Positions 16,403 to 25,473 of a stretch of DNA of 64,000 bases are shown in pieces (position 1 is the first letter of the stretch; every line of letters starts with the position of its first letter). Where the stretch lies: assembly GCF_002013915.1 (NCBI RefSeq), contig NZ_MBTF01000023.1:186001-250000 (forward strand), in the 5' to 3' direction. Source of the stretch: Mucilaginibacter pedocola (lineage in GTDB: Bacteria; Bacteroidota; Bacteroidia; Sphingobacteriales; Sphingobacteriaceae). Under the pieces are notes generated by a model. It ran no database searches, was not told the origin of the DNA, and saw only the letters and a program-made list of their open reading frames with translations. A program made the position numbers and the translations under genes.

Positions 16403-18430
16403 ATGGATTTTAAATTAACTTCTCAATACGTACCCACCGGCGACCAGCCCAATGCCATAAAGCAACTGGTTGATGGCGTAAACAATGGCGACCCATTCCA
16501 AACCCTGTTGGGGGTAACGGGCTCGGGTAAAACGTTTACCATTGCCAACGTAATTGAGCGAACGCAAAAGCCTACGCTGATATTAAGCCACAACAAAACA
16601 CTGGCTGCGCAGCTGTATGGCGAGTTCAAGCAGTTCTTCCCCGAGAATGCCGTGAACTACTTTGTATCCTACTACGATTATTACCAGCCCGAGGCTTTTA
16701 TCCCCTCATCTAATACCTATATAGAAAAGGACCTGCAAATAAACGAGGAGATAGAAAAACTTCGTTTGCGTACCACATCTGCCCTAATGAGCGGAAGGAG
16801 GGATGTTATTGTGGTGTCGTCCATTTCCTGTATCTACGGTATGGGTAACCCCGAGGACTTTGCCGCTTCGGTATTTAAATTCGCGGTGGGTACGCGTATT
16901 AGCCGCAATGCTTTTCTGCACCGTTTGGTGGAGATATTGTACGCCCGCACCACCGCCGATTTTAAACGCGGCACCTTCAGGGTGAAAGGCGATACAGTGG
17001 ATATCTTCCCGCCGTATATGGACCATGCCTACCGTGTTTCCTTCTTCGGAGATGATATTGAAGAACTGAGCGCCTTCGATATTACCAGCGGCAAAACCAT
17101 CGAAAAGATGACGCACATGGTGGTTTATCCTGCCAACCTCTACGTGGCCCCGCGCGAACGTTTCCAACAGTCTATCTGGGCCATACAGGAAGAACTGGAA
17201 ACCCGCAAAAAGCAATTTATAGATGACGGCCGCTTTATAGAAGCTAAGCGACTGGAAGAAAGGGTGAATTACGACCTGGAGATGATACGCGAGCTGGGTT
17301 ATTGCAGCGGTATAGAAAACTATTCGCGCTTTTTTGATGGCCGCGCGCCGGGGATGCGCCCCTTCTGCCTGCTGGATTACTTTGCTGATGATTACCTGAT
17401 GGTGATAGATGAAAGCCACGTAACCGTTCCGCAAATACGCGCCATGTATGGGGGCGACAGAAGCCGTAAGATATCACTGGTTGATTATGGTTTTCGCCTG
17501 CCTGCTGCTATGGACAACCGCCCATTAAACTTTCAGGAGTTTGAACGTTTAGCACCGCAAACCATTTATGTAAGCGCTACGCCGGCAGATTTTGAACTGG
17601 AAAAATCGGACGGTGTGGTGGTGGAACAAGTGATACGCCCTACAGGCTTGCTTGACCCATTGATAGAGATACGCCCCGTAATAAACCAGGTGGACGACCT
17701 GCTGGATGAGGTAGACAAAACCATAAAAATGGGCGACCGCGTACTGGTAACCACCCTTACCAAACGCATGGCCGAAGAATTGGCCAAGTATATGGACCGC
17801 CTGGGCATAAAATGCCGCTACATACACTCGGAAGTAAAAACCCTGCAGCGCGTGGAGATATTACGCGGGCTGCGCTTAGGCGAGTTTGATGTATTGATAG
17901 GCATCAACTTACTTCGTGAGGGTTTGGACTTACCCGAAGTATCGTTGGTAGCTATTCTGGATGCTGATAAGGAAGGTTTCCTGCGGTCGGAGCGTTCGCT
18001 GATACAAACCATAGGGCGTGCCGCGCGTAACGATAGGGGCAGGGTAATTATGTATGCCGATACCATTACCGATTCGATGGAGATAACCATAAACGAAACC
18101 GCCCGCCGCCGCGAACTGCAGATAAAGTATAACGAAGAGCACGGCATCGTACCGCGTACCGTAGGCAAAAGCAAAGAGGAAATTATGGAACAAACCTCGG
18201 TGGTGGACTTTAAGGGCGGTGTGCAGCAAGCCTACGTAGAGAACGAGGCCCTCACCCTTGCCGCCGACCCGATAGTGCAGTACATGACCAAGCCGGACCT
18301 GAAAAAGTCTATCGAGAACACCCGCAAAGACATGGTTGCCGCCGCCAAGAATATGGACTTCCTGCTGGCTGCCAAACTCCGCGATGAGATGTTTGCGCTG
18401 GAAAAAATGATGGAGGAGAAGTTTAGTTAA
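16403..18430 (+). CDS. uvrB: Excinuclease ABC subunit B
   Basis: 675 residues, full length. Damage-verifying helicase-like subunit of nucleotide excision repair. Walker A is GVTGSGKTF (about 39-47); the beta-hairpin that clamps DNA is in SYYDYYQPEAFIPSSNTYIE (about 92-111); the Walker B region is LMVIDESHVTVPQ; helicase motifs V and VI are GINLLREGLDLPEVSLV and SLIQTIGRAARND. The C-terminal UVR domain that binds UvrC is at about 633-670. The gene is monocistronic, preceded by a promoter box 4 nt from the ATG and followed, from its TAA stop onward, by inverted word repeats. Confidence 0.98.
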   Translation: MDFKLTSQYVPTGDQPNAIKQLVDGVNNGDPFQTLLGVTGSGKTFTIANVIERTQKPTLILSHNKTLAAQLYGEFKQFFPENAVNYFVSYYDYYQPEAFIPSSNTYIEKDLQINEEIEKLRLRTTSALMSGRRDVIVVSSISCIYGMGNPEDFAASVFKFAVGTRISRNAFLHRLVEILYARTTADFKRGTFRVKGDTVDIFPPYMDHAYRVSFFGDDIEELSAFDITSGKTIEKMTHMVVYPANLYVAPRERFQQSIWAIQEELETRKKQFIDDGRFIEAKRLEERVNYDLEMIRELGYCSGIENYSRFFDGRAPGMRPFCLLDYFADDYLMVIDESHVTVPQIRAMYGGDRSRKISLVDYGFRLPAAMDNRPLNFQEFERLAPQTIYVSATPADFELEKSDGVVVEQVIRPTGLLDPLIEIRPVINQVDDLLDEVDKTIKMGDRVLVTTLTKRMAEELAKYMDRLGIKCRYIHSEVKTLQRVEILRGLRLGEFDVLIGINLLREGLDLPEVSLVAILDADKEGFLRSERSLIQTIGRAARNDRGRVIMYADTITDSMEITINETARRRELQIKYNEEHGIVPRTVGKSKEEIMEQTSVVDFKGGVQQAYVENEALTLAADPIVQYMTKPDLKKSIENTRKDMVAAAKNMDFLLAAKLRDEMFALEKMMEEKFS

Positions 18431-18535
18431 TTTGAATATGAGTTGATTTGAAGATTTGAAAATATTGGACGATGCCGATCGGTTAGTTATTTCATTTTCA
18501 AATCTTCAAATTCCCACATCTTCAAATCTGAGCAT
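18428..18535. repeat. Inverted word repeats starting on the uvrB stop codon
   Basis: The left arm begins with the TAA of uvrB (TAATTTGAA) and contains GATTTGAAGATTTGAAAAT (18450-18470); the right arm (18490-18530) contains the complement ATTTTCAAATCTTCAAAT and a second CATCTTCAAATC. Eighteen consecutive bases of the arms can pair. The same words follow the stop at 19155. Confidence 0.75.
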
Positions 18536-18569
18536 TATCACATTCAAACATTTTTTACGTTATACTACT

Positions 18570-18577
18570 TATATTTG
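18570..18577 (+). promoter_or_regulatory. Promoter -7 box of the DUF4834 gene
   Basis: TATATTTG, ending 18 nt before the ATG at 18596. Confidence 0.55.
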
Positions 18578-18595
18578 TAAGCTAAAAATTAAGAG

Positions 18596-18853
18596 ATGCT
18601 TCGTTACCTCATCATCATAATCTGCATCCTGTACATTGTGCAATACGTTTTTAAGCTGTTATTGCCGGCTATTTTCAGGGCGGTTATCAATAACGTACAA
18701 CAGAATGCGCAGCAAAACGCGCAACAACAATATTATAAGCAACAACAGCCCAAGCCCGATGGCCGTGTAAAGGTGGACTACATCCCCGAAGGGAAAAAAC
18801 AAAGATTGCCTGATAGTGAAGGGGAATTTGTAGATTACGAGGAAATAAAATAA
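18596..18853 (+). CDS. DUF4834-family small membrane protein
   Basis: 85 residues. One hydrophobic helix (about 3-26, YLIIIICILYIVQYVFKLLL), a Gln/Asn-rich stretch (about 35-50, NVQQNAQQNAQQQYYKQQQ), then a polar tail with VDYIPEGKKQRLPDSEGEFVDYEEI. The tail ending in a D-x-EGEFVDYEEI pattern matches DUF4834, found in Bacteroidota next to YfhO-like genes, as here. Function unknown. The next gene starts 5 nt after the stop. Confidence 0.85.
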   Translation: MLRYLIIIICILYIVQYVFKLLLPAIFRAVINNVQQNAQQNAQQQYYKQQQPKPDGRVKVDYIPEGKKQRLPDSEGEFVDYEEIK

Positions 18854-18858
18854 ACCGT

Positions 18859-19155
18859 ATGATACCCGAGAACCTTTACAAACGCAGGCGCCAGCACGAT
18901 AACACCCCGCCGCAATTATTGCTGATTGTAACCAACTGCATTGTATTGGCCGTTCTTATTTCACTATTCAGTACCTGCGATAAAATAAACAACATATTTT
19001 GGGCTGCCCTGGCCATTTTGGCGCTCTACAATGCCTACACCATACGCATTAACCGCGAGCTGTATAACCGCCTGCATGTTATTGTTTATGTAGTGAGCAT
19101 TATTGGTATGGCACTGGTGTTTTACTATATTAACAAACACCCTCATAACTGCTAA
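18859..19155 (+). CDS. Small membrane protein, three helices
   Basis: 98 residues. Hydrophobic segments at about 18-37, 46-63 and 75-92. No family recognised. Cotranscribed with the DUF4834 gene (5-nt gap). A TAA stop is followed at once by the word TTTGAAGATTTGG, the same word as behind uvrB. Confidence 0.65.
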   Translation: MIPENLYKRRRQHDNTPPQLLLIVTNCIVLAVLISLFSTCDKINNIFWAALAILALYNAYTIRINRELYNRLHVIVYVVSIIGMALVFYYINKHPHNC

Positions 19156-19240
19156 TTTGAAGATTTGGAAAAGGTAACCGGCTGGTCCTTTCTATAATTC
19201 ATTATCAAATTTTCAAATAGGCTCATCCTCAAATTATCCA
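19153..19240. repeat. Word repeats starting on the stop codon of the 98-residue gene
   Basis: TAATTTGAAGATTTGG begins with the stop codon; the complementary words TCAAATTTTCAAAT and CTCAAATTATCC follow at 19206-19240. Same word family as 18428-18535, but pairing is less exact. Confidence 0.6.
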
Positions 19241-19270
19241 AACTTATCATTCTATTGTCATTCAATTTTC

Positions 19271-19278
19271 TATTTTTG
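19271..19278 (+). promoter_or_regulatory. Promoter -7 box of the YfhO gene
   Basis: TATTTTTG, 39 nt before the ATG at 19318. Confidence 0.5.
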
Positions 19279-19317
19279 AGAGATTTTACGAGTGGGAATC
19301 CCTTTACAATTATTTAA

Positions 19318-21843
19318 ATGAACAACTGGTTTAAACGTAACGGCATACATTTGGCTGTTATAGGCATTTTTTTAGCTATATGCTTTTTCTATCTTACGCC
19401 TTCTTTCCAGGGTAAAACCCTTGGGCAAAGCGACGTAATTGGCGCACAATCTACCCAAAAAGAAGTAAACGATTACCGCGCAAGGGATACCACCATTTTG
19501 TGGACTAACCAGATATTCGGCGGGATGCCTACATTCCAGATTTGGGCACCATACCCGGATAATATCACTACACACGTAGTTGATATTATAAAAACTACTT
19601 TCCCTAACCCGGTAGATACACTGTTGCTGCTATTGGTTGGCAGCTACTTCCTGTTCATAGTTTTAAAAATGAACCCATGGCTGGCGGCTGCCGGCGCGGT
19701 TGCCTTCGCTTTTTCCAGTTACAACATTATATTGCTGGTGGCGGGGCATAGTAACCAGGCCTTTGCTATTGCATTTTTTGCACCTATACTGGCCAGCATT
19801 ATACTAACGCTGCGTGGAAATTACCTTACAGGTGGTGCCTTAACAGCGTTCTTTTTAGCAATGGAAATACGTTCAAACCACATCCAGATGACGTATTACC
19901 TTTTGCTATCTATCCTGATATTGATGGGTATCGAAATCTTCCATGCTATCAAAGGCAAAAAACTACAATCGTTTTTAAAAGCTTTAGGCTTTTTGGCCGG
20001 TGCTACTGTTTTGGCCATTGCTGTAAATGCATCTATCTTGTGGAGCACTTACGATTATGGTACCGAAACCATCCGCGGTAAATCAAACCTGAAAGCTTCG
20101 GCAAAAGAGCCAAGCGCCGGTTTAGATAAAGATTATGCTTATCAATGGAGCCAGGGCGTGGGCGAATCGCTTACCTTTTTGGTGCCAAATGCTTATGGCG
20201 GCGCGTTGCCAAGTTCTGAGCCAATAAGCGCCGATGCAGCTACCGTAAAAGTATTTACTGATAAAGGCATCCCTGCCGACCAGGCACAGCAATATGCTCA
20301 GCAGATAACCTCGCAAATCATCCCAATGTATTGGGGTACCAAGCCGGGTACATCTGGCCCGTTCTATTTCGGTGCTATTATTTGCTTCCTGTTTGTATTG
20401 GGGCTTATCATCGTACGCAGCCGTTTAAAATGGTGGCTGTTCGGTACCGTGGTGTTAACCTTGTTCCTGTCGTTCGGGCGTAATTTGCCTTTCCTGTCAG
20501 ATATCTTCTTCGATTATTTCCCGCTATACAACAAATTCCGTGCGGTAGAATCAATACTGGCGGTAGCCGGTTTGTGTTTCCCTATATTGGCTTGTTTGGC
20601 CGTACAGGAGTTGATTGAAAGCACTGATAAAAAAGCTTTGTTGAAAAAGCTTTACATAGCAGGTGGTATAACCGGTGGCCTTACACTTATCCTGATCGTA
20701 TTGCCTGGCATATTCCTGAGCTTCCGTACAGATAACCATACCGAAATGGTTAACTACCTTGCCCAGGCCCTTAAAGGTGATAATGCCATGGCCAACGAAG
20801 TAGGCAAAGCCGTAATAAGCGACCGCACCGCCCTGGAGCGTGCCGATGCCATCCGCACCTTTATATTCCTGCTGGTGGGTTTTGGCTTGCTTTGGGCGTA
20901 CCTTAATAATAAGATAAAAGCACAGTTACTGTCGCTGATTTTGTTTGTTTTGGTATTGGTTGATATGTGGCAGATTGATAAGCGCTATTTGAAAGAAAGC
21001 AGCTTCCAGGAAAAGGTAGAAGCAGAACAAGTGGTACAGCCGCGCGAGGTTGATAACTTTATTGCTAAGGATAAAGACCCTAACTTCCGTGTATTTGATG
21101 CCGGTGCCGACCTGCGTTCAGATACCTTTAACCCTTTCTTCCATAAATCAGTAGGCGGTTATTCTGCGGCAAGGTTAAAAAGGTTCGAGGAGTTATACCT
21201 TAACCAATTTACCAAGAGCATTAACCACGATGTGTTGGATATGCTGAACACCAAGTACATTATTACAACCGACCAGAAAAATGGCAGCGCACGTTTGCAG
21301 AATAACGAAACGGCTTGCGGTAACGCCTGGTTTGTAAAAAGTGTGAAGTATGTAAAAGATGCCGACCAGGAAATGCAGGCCATCAGCAGCTTCTCGCCTA
21401 AAGATGAGGCCATGGTTGACCAACAGTACAAAGCTTTAGCAGAGGCTAAGCCATTGGCTAATGATACCAGCGCAACCATTAAACTGGTGAAGTATACCCC
21501 CGATCATCTTACTTATCAAAGTAGTTCGGCAACTAACCAGGTGGCGGTGTTCTCTGAAATTTATTACAACAAGGGTTGGAAAATGTTGATTGATGGCACA
21601 GAGCAGCCTTTCTTCCGCGCCGATTATTTATTGCGTGCGGCAAACATCCCAACCGGTAACCACAAAATTGAATTTATATTCCACCCGGCATCATATTACA
21701 CCGGCGAAGGTATATCATTAGCCAGTTCGATACTGCTTGTGCTGCTATTAGCCGGTGCAGTGTTTGTTGAGCTAAAAAAGAAAACACCCGAACCACAGCC
21801 TGAGCCTGTTGTGGCAAAAACAGCTACTAAGAAAACAAAATAG
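19318..21843 (+). CDS. YfhO-family polytopic membrane protein
   Basis: 841 residues. At least twelve hydrophobic segments: the first at about 10-30, a dense set at about 95-245, another at about 345-470 and 515-550, and the last at about 800-820. A long soluble region (about 560-795) with FRVFDAGADLRSDTFNPFFHKSVGGYSAARLKRFEEL is typical of the YfhO family; YfhO of Bacillus is a membrane glycosyltransferase that adds sugars to lipoteichoic acid, and the fold resembles GT-C enzymes with a periplasmic tail. The tail ends in Glu/Lys/Ala/Thr repeats. Substrate in this organism unknown. Terminator directly downstream. Confidence 0.9.
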   Translation: MNNWFKRNGIHLAVIGIFLAICFFYLTPSFQGKTLGQSDVIGAQSTQKEVNDYRARDTTILWTNQIFGGMPTFQIWAPYPDNITTHVVDIIKTTFPNPVDTLLLLLVGSYFLFIVLKMNPWLAAAGAVAFAFSSYNIILLVAGHSNQAFAIAFFAPILASIILTLRGNYLTGGALTAFFLAMEIRSNHIQMTYYLLLSILILMGIEIFHAIKGKKLQSFLKALGFLAGATVLAIAVNASILWSTYDYGTETIRGKSNLKASAKEPSAGLDKDYAYQWSQGVGESLTFLVPNAYGGALPSSEPISADAATVKVFTDKGIPADQAQQYAQQITSQIIPMYWGTKPGTSGPFYFGAIICFLFVLGLIIVRSRLKWWLFGTVVLTLFLSFGRNLPFLSDIFFDYFPLYNKFRAVESILAVAGLCFPILACLAVQELIESTDKKALLKKLYIAGGITGGLTLILIVLPGIFLSFRTDNHTEMVNYLAQALKGDNAMANEVGKAVISDRTALERADAIRTFIFLLVGFGLLWAYLNNKIKAQLLSLILFVLVLVDMWQIDKRYLKESSFQEKVEAEQVVQPREVDNFIAKDKDPNFRVFDAGADLRSDTFNPFFHKSVGGYSAARLKRFEELYLNQFTKSINHDVLDMLNTKYIITTDQKNGSARLQNNETACGNAWFVKSVKYVKDADQEMQAISSFSPKDEAMVDQQYKALAEAKPLANDTSATIKLVKYTPDHLTYQSSSATNQVAVFSEIYYNKGWKMLIDGTEQPFFRADYLLRAANIPTGNHKIEFIFHPASYYTGEGISLASSILLVLLLAGAVFVELKKKTPEPQPEPVVAKTATKKTK

Positions 21844-21862
21844 TTTTAAGTAGCCGGATGAA

Positions 21863-21900
21863 AAAAAGAGCGATGGATTTTCAAATCCATCGCTCTTTTT
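21863..21900. terminator. Intrinsic terminator after YfhO
   Basis: Perfect 18-bp stem (21863-21880 with 21883-21900) with a 2-nt centre and A/T tracts; usable in both directions. Confidence 0.9.
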
Positions 21901-21927
21901 CGTTTATAACAGAGTGAGGATATTAAC

Positions 21928-21965
21928 CATTCCCTACTCTCCATTCACCACTCACTAAACAGTTA
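21928..21965. repeat. Word repeat beginning at the stop of the first lipoprotein gene
   Basis: On the minus strand the lipoprotein stop TAA is followed by CTGTTTAGTGAGTGGTGAATGG and AGAGTAG, the same words as at 55376-55416. No inverted partner nearby. Confidence 0.45.
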
Positions 21966-22640
21966 CTTAATACTATAACTAATTATACGCTCTTTGCCAA
22001 TTTCGCTGCCAAAGGCCTCGCTATCAATTTCTATCAACCCAACGCCTTTTGCCATAAAAAAATGGTAGGTGGTAAAGGTTTCAAAACCGTCGCCTAAACC
22101 CGTATCGTACTGCAATTCTACCTGGGTGTTTATAACGTCGGTAAAGGTTTTGCCGCCTATGGTTTTGGTTACGCCTTTTTCTATTACGGTACCAATGATC
22201 TGTTCGGGTATACCGTTGATAAAGCCGCTATCGCTTATATGTGCTTTCCATGTATGGCCTAAGGCGGTGGTATCATTCAGTATTTGCATATCAACCGTTA
22301 CACCCGATACCATGGTATTGCTGCGTAACGAGGCTATATGGTTGTTATAATAAATTAAACCCGGCTGGCTGCCGTATTTTTTTGATGTGCTGGTAGATGC
22401 ATGGTAAAGCTTGCCATTAATAGTTTGGGTTTGCCCTGTTATTTTAATGGTAACGGTATCCGGCGCAGAGCCCGCTAATACGTTATTATATACCCAGTAG
22501 CTGCCGGTGGTTGTAGGATAATAGCTTTCTGATTGTGCCGACGAGCCGGTGCCATCGGTTGCTATGTCGGGAGCATCCAGCTTGCAGCCTTGTGCAAACA
22601 ATATAGCTAATGCGATAAAGGTGAGGATAGGTTTATTCAT
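21963..22640 (-). CDS. Lipoprotein, member 1 of a three-paralogue cluster
   Basis: 225 residues from MNKPILTF. Lipoprotein signal with lipobox FAQGC at about residue 18. The body starts with GSYWVYNN, then an all-beta pattern: TVTIKITGQTQTINGKLYH, IIGTVIEKGVTKTIGGKTFTDV, INTQVELQYDTGLGDGFETF, YHFFMAKGVGLIEID. Blocks GSYW, GTVIE..G..K and a final GVGLI recur in order in the genes at 22700 and 24497. Probably surface or periplasmic. No named family recognised. An alternative ATG 8 codons upstream would lengthen the signal n-region. Confidence 0.75.
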   Translation of the reverse strand: MNKPILTFIALAILFAQGCKLDAPDIATDGTGSSAQSESYYPTTTGSYWVYNNVLAGSAPDTVTIKITGQTQTINGKLYHASTSTSKKYGSQPGLIYYNNHIASLRSNTMVSGVTVDMQILNDTTALGHTWKAHISDSGFINGIPEQIIGTVIEKGVTKTIGGKTFTDVINTQVELQYDTGLGDGFETFTTYHFFMAKGVGLIEIDSEAFGSEIGKERIISYSIK

Positions 22641-22699
22641 ACAGCTAAATATACATAAATGCATTTAACTGTATGAATAAAAGATTATTGGCGAAAGGG

Positions 22700-23389
22700 C
22701 TAATTGATTATAATATCGTTGTTCTTTATAACAAAGCTTAGTAATGTGCTATGCCCAAGGTCGGTACCATCAGCTGCTACGCCAATGTTTTCTATTACGC
22801 CAACGCCCATGGCAATATAATAATCGTATGTGGCAAGGGTTTCAAAACCGCTGCCTTTGTCTTGCTGCAACTGCATGCGGGTATGCCTAACCCGCGGGTA
22901 GGTAATGCCATTTAAAACCTTGGTTATATTATTTTCAATCACCGTTCCTACCACTCTTGCAGGGTATCCGTTAAGCATGCCGTCGTCGGTGATTTTTTCT
23001 GTCCAGGTTTGGCCTACAGTGCCTATGCTGTCTATAACATATTTAATTTGGATATACCCGCCTGCTATTGAGCTGTAATCGCGTACAGTTACTGCGCTAT
23101 CGGCAGTATAAAAATAGCTTTCGCCGCCAAATTTGGTAAGCTGGGTGTAAACCGTATGATAAGTTCGCCCATTAATTACCGGCTGGTCTCCCGTAACGCG
23201 CGACTCGGCAGTATCGGGGTCTTGCTCTGCGGTGGTTTTTAAATATTTCCAATAGCTACCCACGCCCAGCGGCTGAAAACTTGCCGACCAATCTTCTTTT
23301 GGTGGCGGGCCATACACAGGCGGGTCTAATTTGCAGCCTTGCAAAAAGGCAGCTACAAGAACAAATAATAAGAGTATTTTTTTATTCAT
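22700..23389 (-). CDS. Lipoprotein, member 2 of a three-paralogue cluster
   Basis: 229 residues from MNKKILLLFVL. Lipobox FLQGC at about 18, followed by KLDPP, which matches KLDAP in member 1. Shared blocks: GVGSYWKYLKT, TADSAVTVRDYSS, VGTVIENNITKVLNGITYPRVRHTRMQLQ (given in part), YDYYIAMGVGVIENIGV. Same strand as members 1 and 3; 59 nt separate it from member 1. The similarity with member 1 runs through the whole length, which speaks for tandem duplication. Confidence 0.75.
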   Translation of the reverse strand: MNKKILLLFVLVAAFLQGCKLDPPVYGPPPKEDWSASFQPLGVGSYWKYLKTTAEQDPDTAESRVTGDQPVINGRTYHTVYTQLTKFGGESYFYTADSAVTVRDYSSIAGGYIQIKYVIDSIGTVGQTWTEKITDDGMLNGYPARVVGTVIENNITKVLNGITYPRVRHTRMQLQQDKGSGFETLATYDYYIAMGVGVIENIGVAADGTDLGHSTLLSFVIKNNDIIIN

Positions 23390-23547
23390 GATATATAGCA
23401 TGTTATACGCAGAAAACCTGTTTTTGGTTGTTTAAAAAACAAACCTTTACAGGGGGCAGGTTTTCGCATTTTCGCGCAAAGATACCATTACAAAATTTAT
23501 GCCCAACAGTTGTAAGGCCTGTTAGGCATAAATTAGTATATAAAAAC

Positions 23548-24402
23548 CTACGGATTGATTTTCAACGTTATGGTTTTTGGGACAGAGCGCAGTGCTCCCT
23601 TCTTGGCTATCAGTGTAATAGCGTAGTTACCGGCGGCTATAAATGTCACCTCGGGGTGTTCATCCGTAGATGCCGGCGGGCCGTTGGTGCCAAACTCCCA
23701 TTCCCAGCTGTCGGCGTTTTTGCTTTGGTTTACCAATTGTATTTGTTCGCCAACTTTGTAGGGGTATGGGTGGTAGTTTAATACAAAGGCCGCTTGCGGG
23801 TTTTGGTTGGCCGCTACCTTAACCACATCGCTGTAGGTAGCTTGCTTATCGCCGTTGATAGCTGTTAAACTAACGAGGTACTCACCGGGCTGTGGAAAGG
23901 TATAAGTGGGGCTGGCCTCGTAATAGTTTACGCCGTTGATGGCCCACTTGTAACTCTGTGCATTTACCGATTGGTTTTTGAATACCACCGTGGCCGGCGA
24001 ATAATCTTTGCCATCTTTAAAAGTATAGGTAAAAAAAGGTGCCGGGTTATTATCGGGTGCTATGTAAATGGTTTGTTTAGATACCATGCGGCGTTCGCCT
24101 TTTATGGCCGTCAGGATAACATCATATACGCCTTCGCCGGTATACTTAATTTTATCAGGGTTGGCTTTGGTGGACGTTTGCCCGTCGCCAAAATCCCATT
24201 TGTAGCTGTCGGCGTTTTTAGACGAATTAGTAAACAGGATATCCGAGTTTATAGTTAACTCTCCCGACCAGCTAAAATCGGCATAAGGCGTAGTATTGTT
24301 GGGTGTGCCGGGCTTAGCTCCGCCGTTATCTTTTTTACAGGAAAGTAAGGCCATAGCGATGGCCATTAAGCACGTTAATGCTTTTAAGTAAGATGTTTTC
24401 AT
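23548..24402 (-). CDS. Lipoprotein with three PKD-like domains
   Basis: 284 residues. Lipobox ALLSC at about 22, then KKDNGG, typical of surface-exposed Bacteroidota lipoproteins. Three PKD-like repeats: about 38-115 (YADFSWSG, SYKWDFGDGQTST, GVYDVILTAIKG), about 118-195 (FFTYTFKDG, SYKWAINGV, GEYLVSLTAINGD), about 200-283 (AAFVLNYHP, SWEWEFGTNG, GNYAITLIAKKG). PKD domains usually bind proteins or sugars outside the cell. It sits between paralogues 2 and 3 of the lipoprotein cluster, all on one strand. Confidence 0.88.
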   Translation of the reverse strand: MKTSYLKALTCLMAIAMALLSCKKDNGGAKPGTPNNTTPYADFSWSGELTINSDILFTNSSKNADSYKWDFGDGQTSTKANPDKIKYTGEGVYDVILTAIKGERRMVSKQTIYIAPDNNPAPFFTYTFKDGKDYSPATVVFKNQSVNAQSYKWAINGVNYYEASPTYTFPQPGEYLVSLTAINGDKQATYSDVVKVAANQNPQAAFVLNYHPYPYKVGEQIQLVNQSKNADSWEWEFGTNGPPASTDEHPEVTFIAAGNYAITLIAKKGALRSVPKTITLKINP

Positions 24403-24416
24403 AGGATGTAGGGTAG

Positions 24417-24450
24417 ATACGGCCGGTAGCGATAAAACTCCCGGCCGTAT
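24417..24450. repeat. Inverted repeat between PKD and paralogue-3 genes
   Basis: Perfect 10-bp arms ATACGGCCGG (24417-24426) and complement (24441-24450) with a 14-nt loop. No T-run; could be a 3' stem or an operator 15 nt upstream of the PKD gene start. Confidence 0.5.
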
Positions 24451-24496
24451 AATCTGTGTTGGTGCCGTGCCGCCAATTGGGGGCGGGCATTTTAAA

Positions 24497-25156
24497 TTAT
24501 TTGATGTTGTGGCTTATCAACTCCGATTTGCTCAGCTGGGCGCCATCGTAACTGGTGTAAACGCCAACTACGCCAATGTTTTTGGCTACATAAAAATCAA
24601 AGGTGAACACGGTGACATATTGCCCTTCGTCTTTGGATTGAAGCTCGAGTTTGGTATGGATAATATTATTGTAGGTTTTGCCCAGGATGGTTTTGCTGAT
24701 GCCTTTTTCTACAATGGTGCCTTTTATTTGAGATTCGGGCGCTTCTTCAATCACAACCGGCACAGTCCAGCTGTCGTTAACTGCTTTTTCGTCGTTCAGG
24801 TAAGGTAGTTCCAGTTCGGCATTGGCTGCATCAACAACGGTGTGGTTGTAGTAAAAGTGGTTATCGATACCGAAATAACTGTTTGTAGTTTCGGTGCCGC
24901 TTACCGATTTTAACTCGCGGAAGGTTTTGCCGTTGAAAACTTTGGTAGTGGCCGTCATGGTGTTTACCGTGGTATCAACTTCTGCTTCGCCCTCGCCTAA
25001 TGCAATACCTTCGTTGCGGTAGCTCCAGGTAGAACCGGTGGTTAGCGGCTGGTAATTGCCGGTTACGTTGTCGCCGGGTTTATTGTCATTGTCTTTTTTG
25101 CAAGCACTAAATAATAAGGTGGTTATGGCTATTGCTGATAAAATGTACTTTTTCAT
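24497..25156 (-). CDS. Lipoprotein, member 3 of a three-paralogue cluster
   Basis: 219 residues from MKKYILSAIA. Lipobox LLFSAC at about 19, followed by KKDNDNKPGD. Blocks shared with members 1 and 2: GNYQPLTTGSTWSYRN, TMTATTKVFNGKTFRELK, GTIVEKGISKTILGKTYNNI, IHTKLELQSKDEGQ, FDFYVAKNIGVVGVY. Most divergent of the three at the N-terminus. It is the first gene of the cluster in the direction of transcription. No function assigned. Confidence 0.75.
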   Translation of the reverse strand: MKKYILSAIAITTLLFSACKKDNDNKPGDNVTGNYQPLTTGSTWSYRNEGIALGEGEAEVDTTVNTMTATTKVFNGKTFRELKSVSGTETTNSYFGIDNHFYYNHTVVDAANAELELPYLNDEKAVNDSWTVPVVIEEAPESQIKGTIVEKGISKTILGKTYNNIIHTKLELQSKDEGQYVTVFTFDFYVAKNIGVVGVYTSYDGAQLSKSELISHNIK

Positions 25157-25329
25157 GTTCTGTAAAAAATTGCGAGGCATTAAAGCCCGGTTTGGTAATG
25201 TGTAAATAGATGTTTTGTAAAATGCGGCGCTACGTGGTACCTACGTTTTGCAACATTTGACCACATTGACGATGATGTTGGTGTAAGCGTTACACCAGGC
25301 AAAAAATTTTTACAGAAAAGGAAATTTTC

Positions 25330-25436
25330 AGTTCCCCTCTTGAGAGGGGCGCGCGGAAGATAGGAGCGGTGGCGGGGTGTGTTAGTCAGTCATGCAATAG
25401 CGGAACACACCCCTAACCCCTCTCAAGAGGGGAACT
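25330..25436. repeat. Dispersed GC-rich inverted repeat element
   Basis: Exact 20-bp arms (25330-25349 and 25417-25436; core CCCCTCTTGAGAGGGG) enclose about 67 bp in which GGGGTGTG (25374-25381) and CACACCCC complement each other. This element, with a short AT-rich lead, fills the 317-bp gap between Ku and the lipoprotein cluster; no gene is seen there. Related in design to the units at 15490 and 37076. Confidence 0.75.
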
Positions 25437-25473
25437 ATAGTTCGATAGGGGCTTGTTAGGGCAGAAAGGTGTC

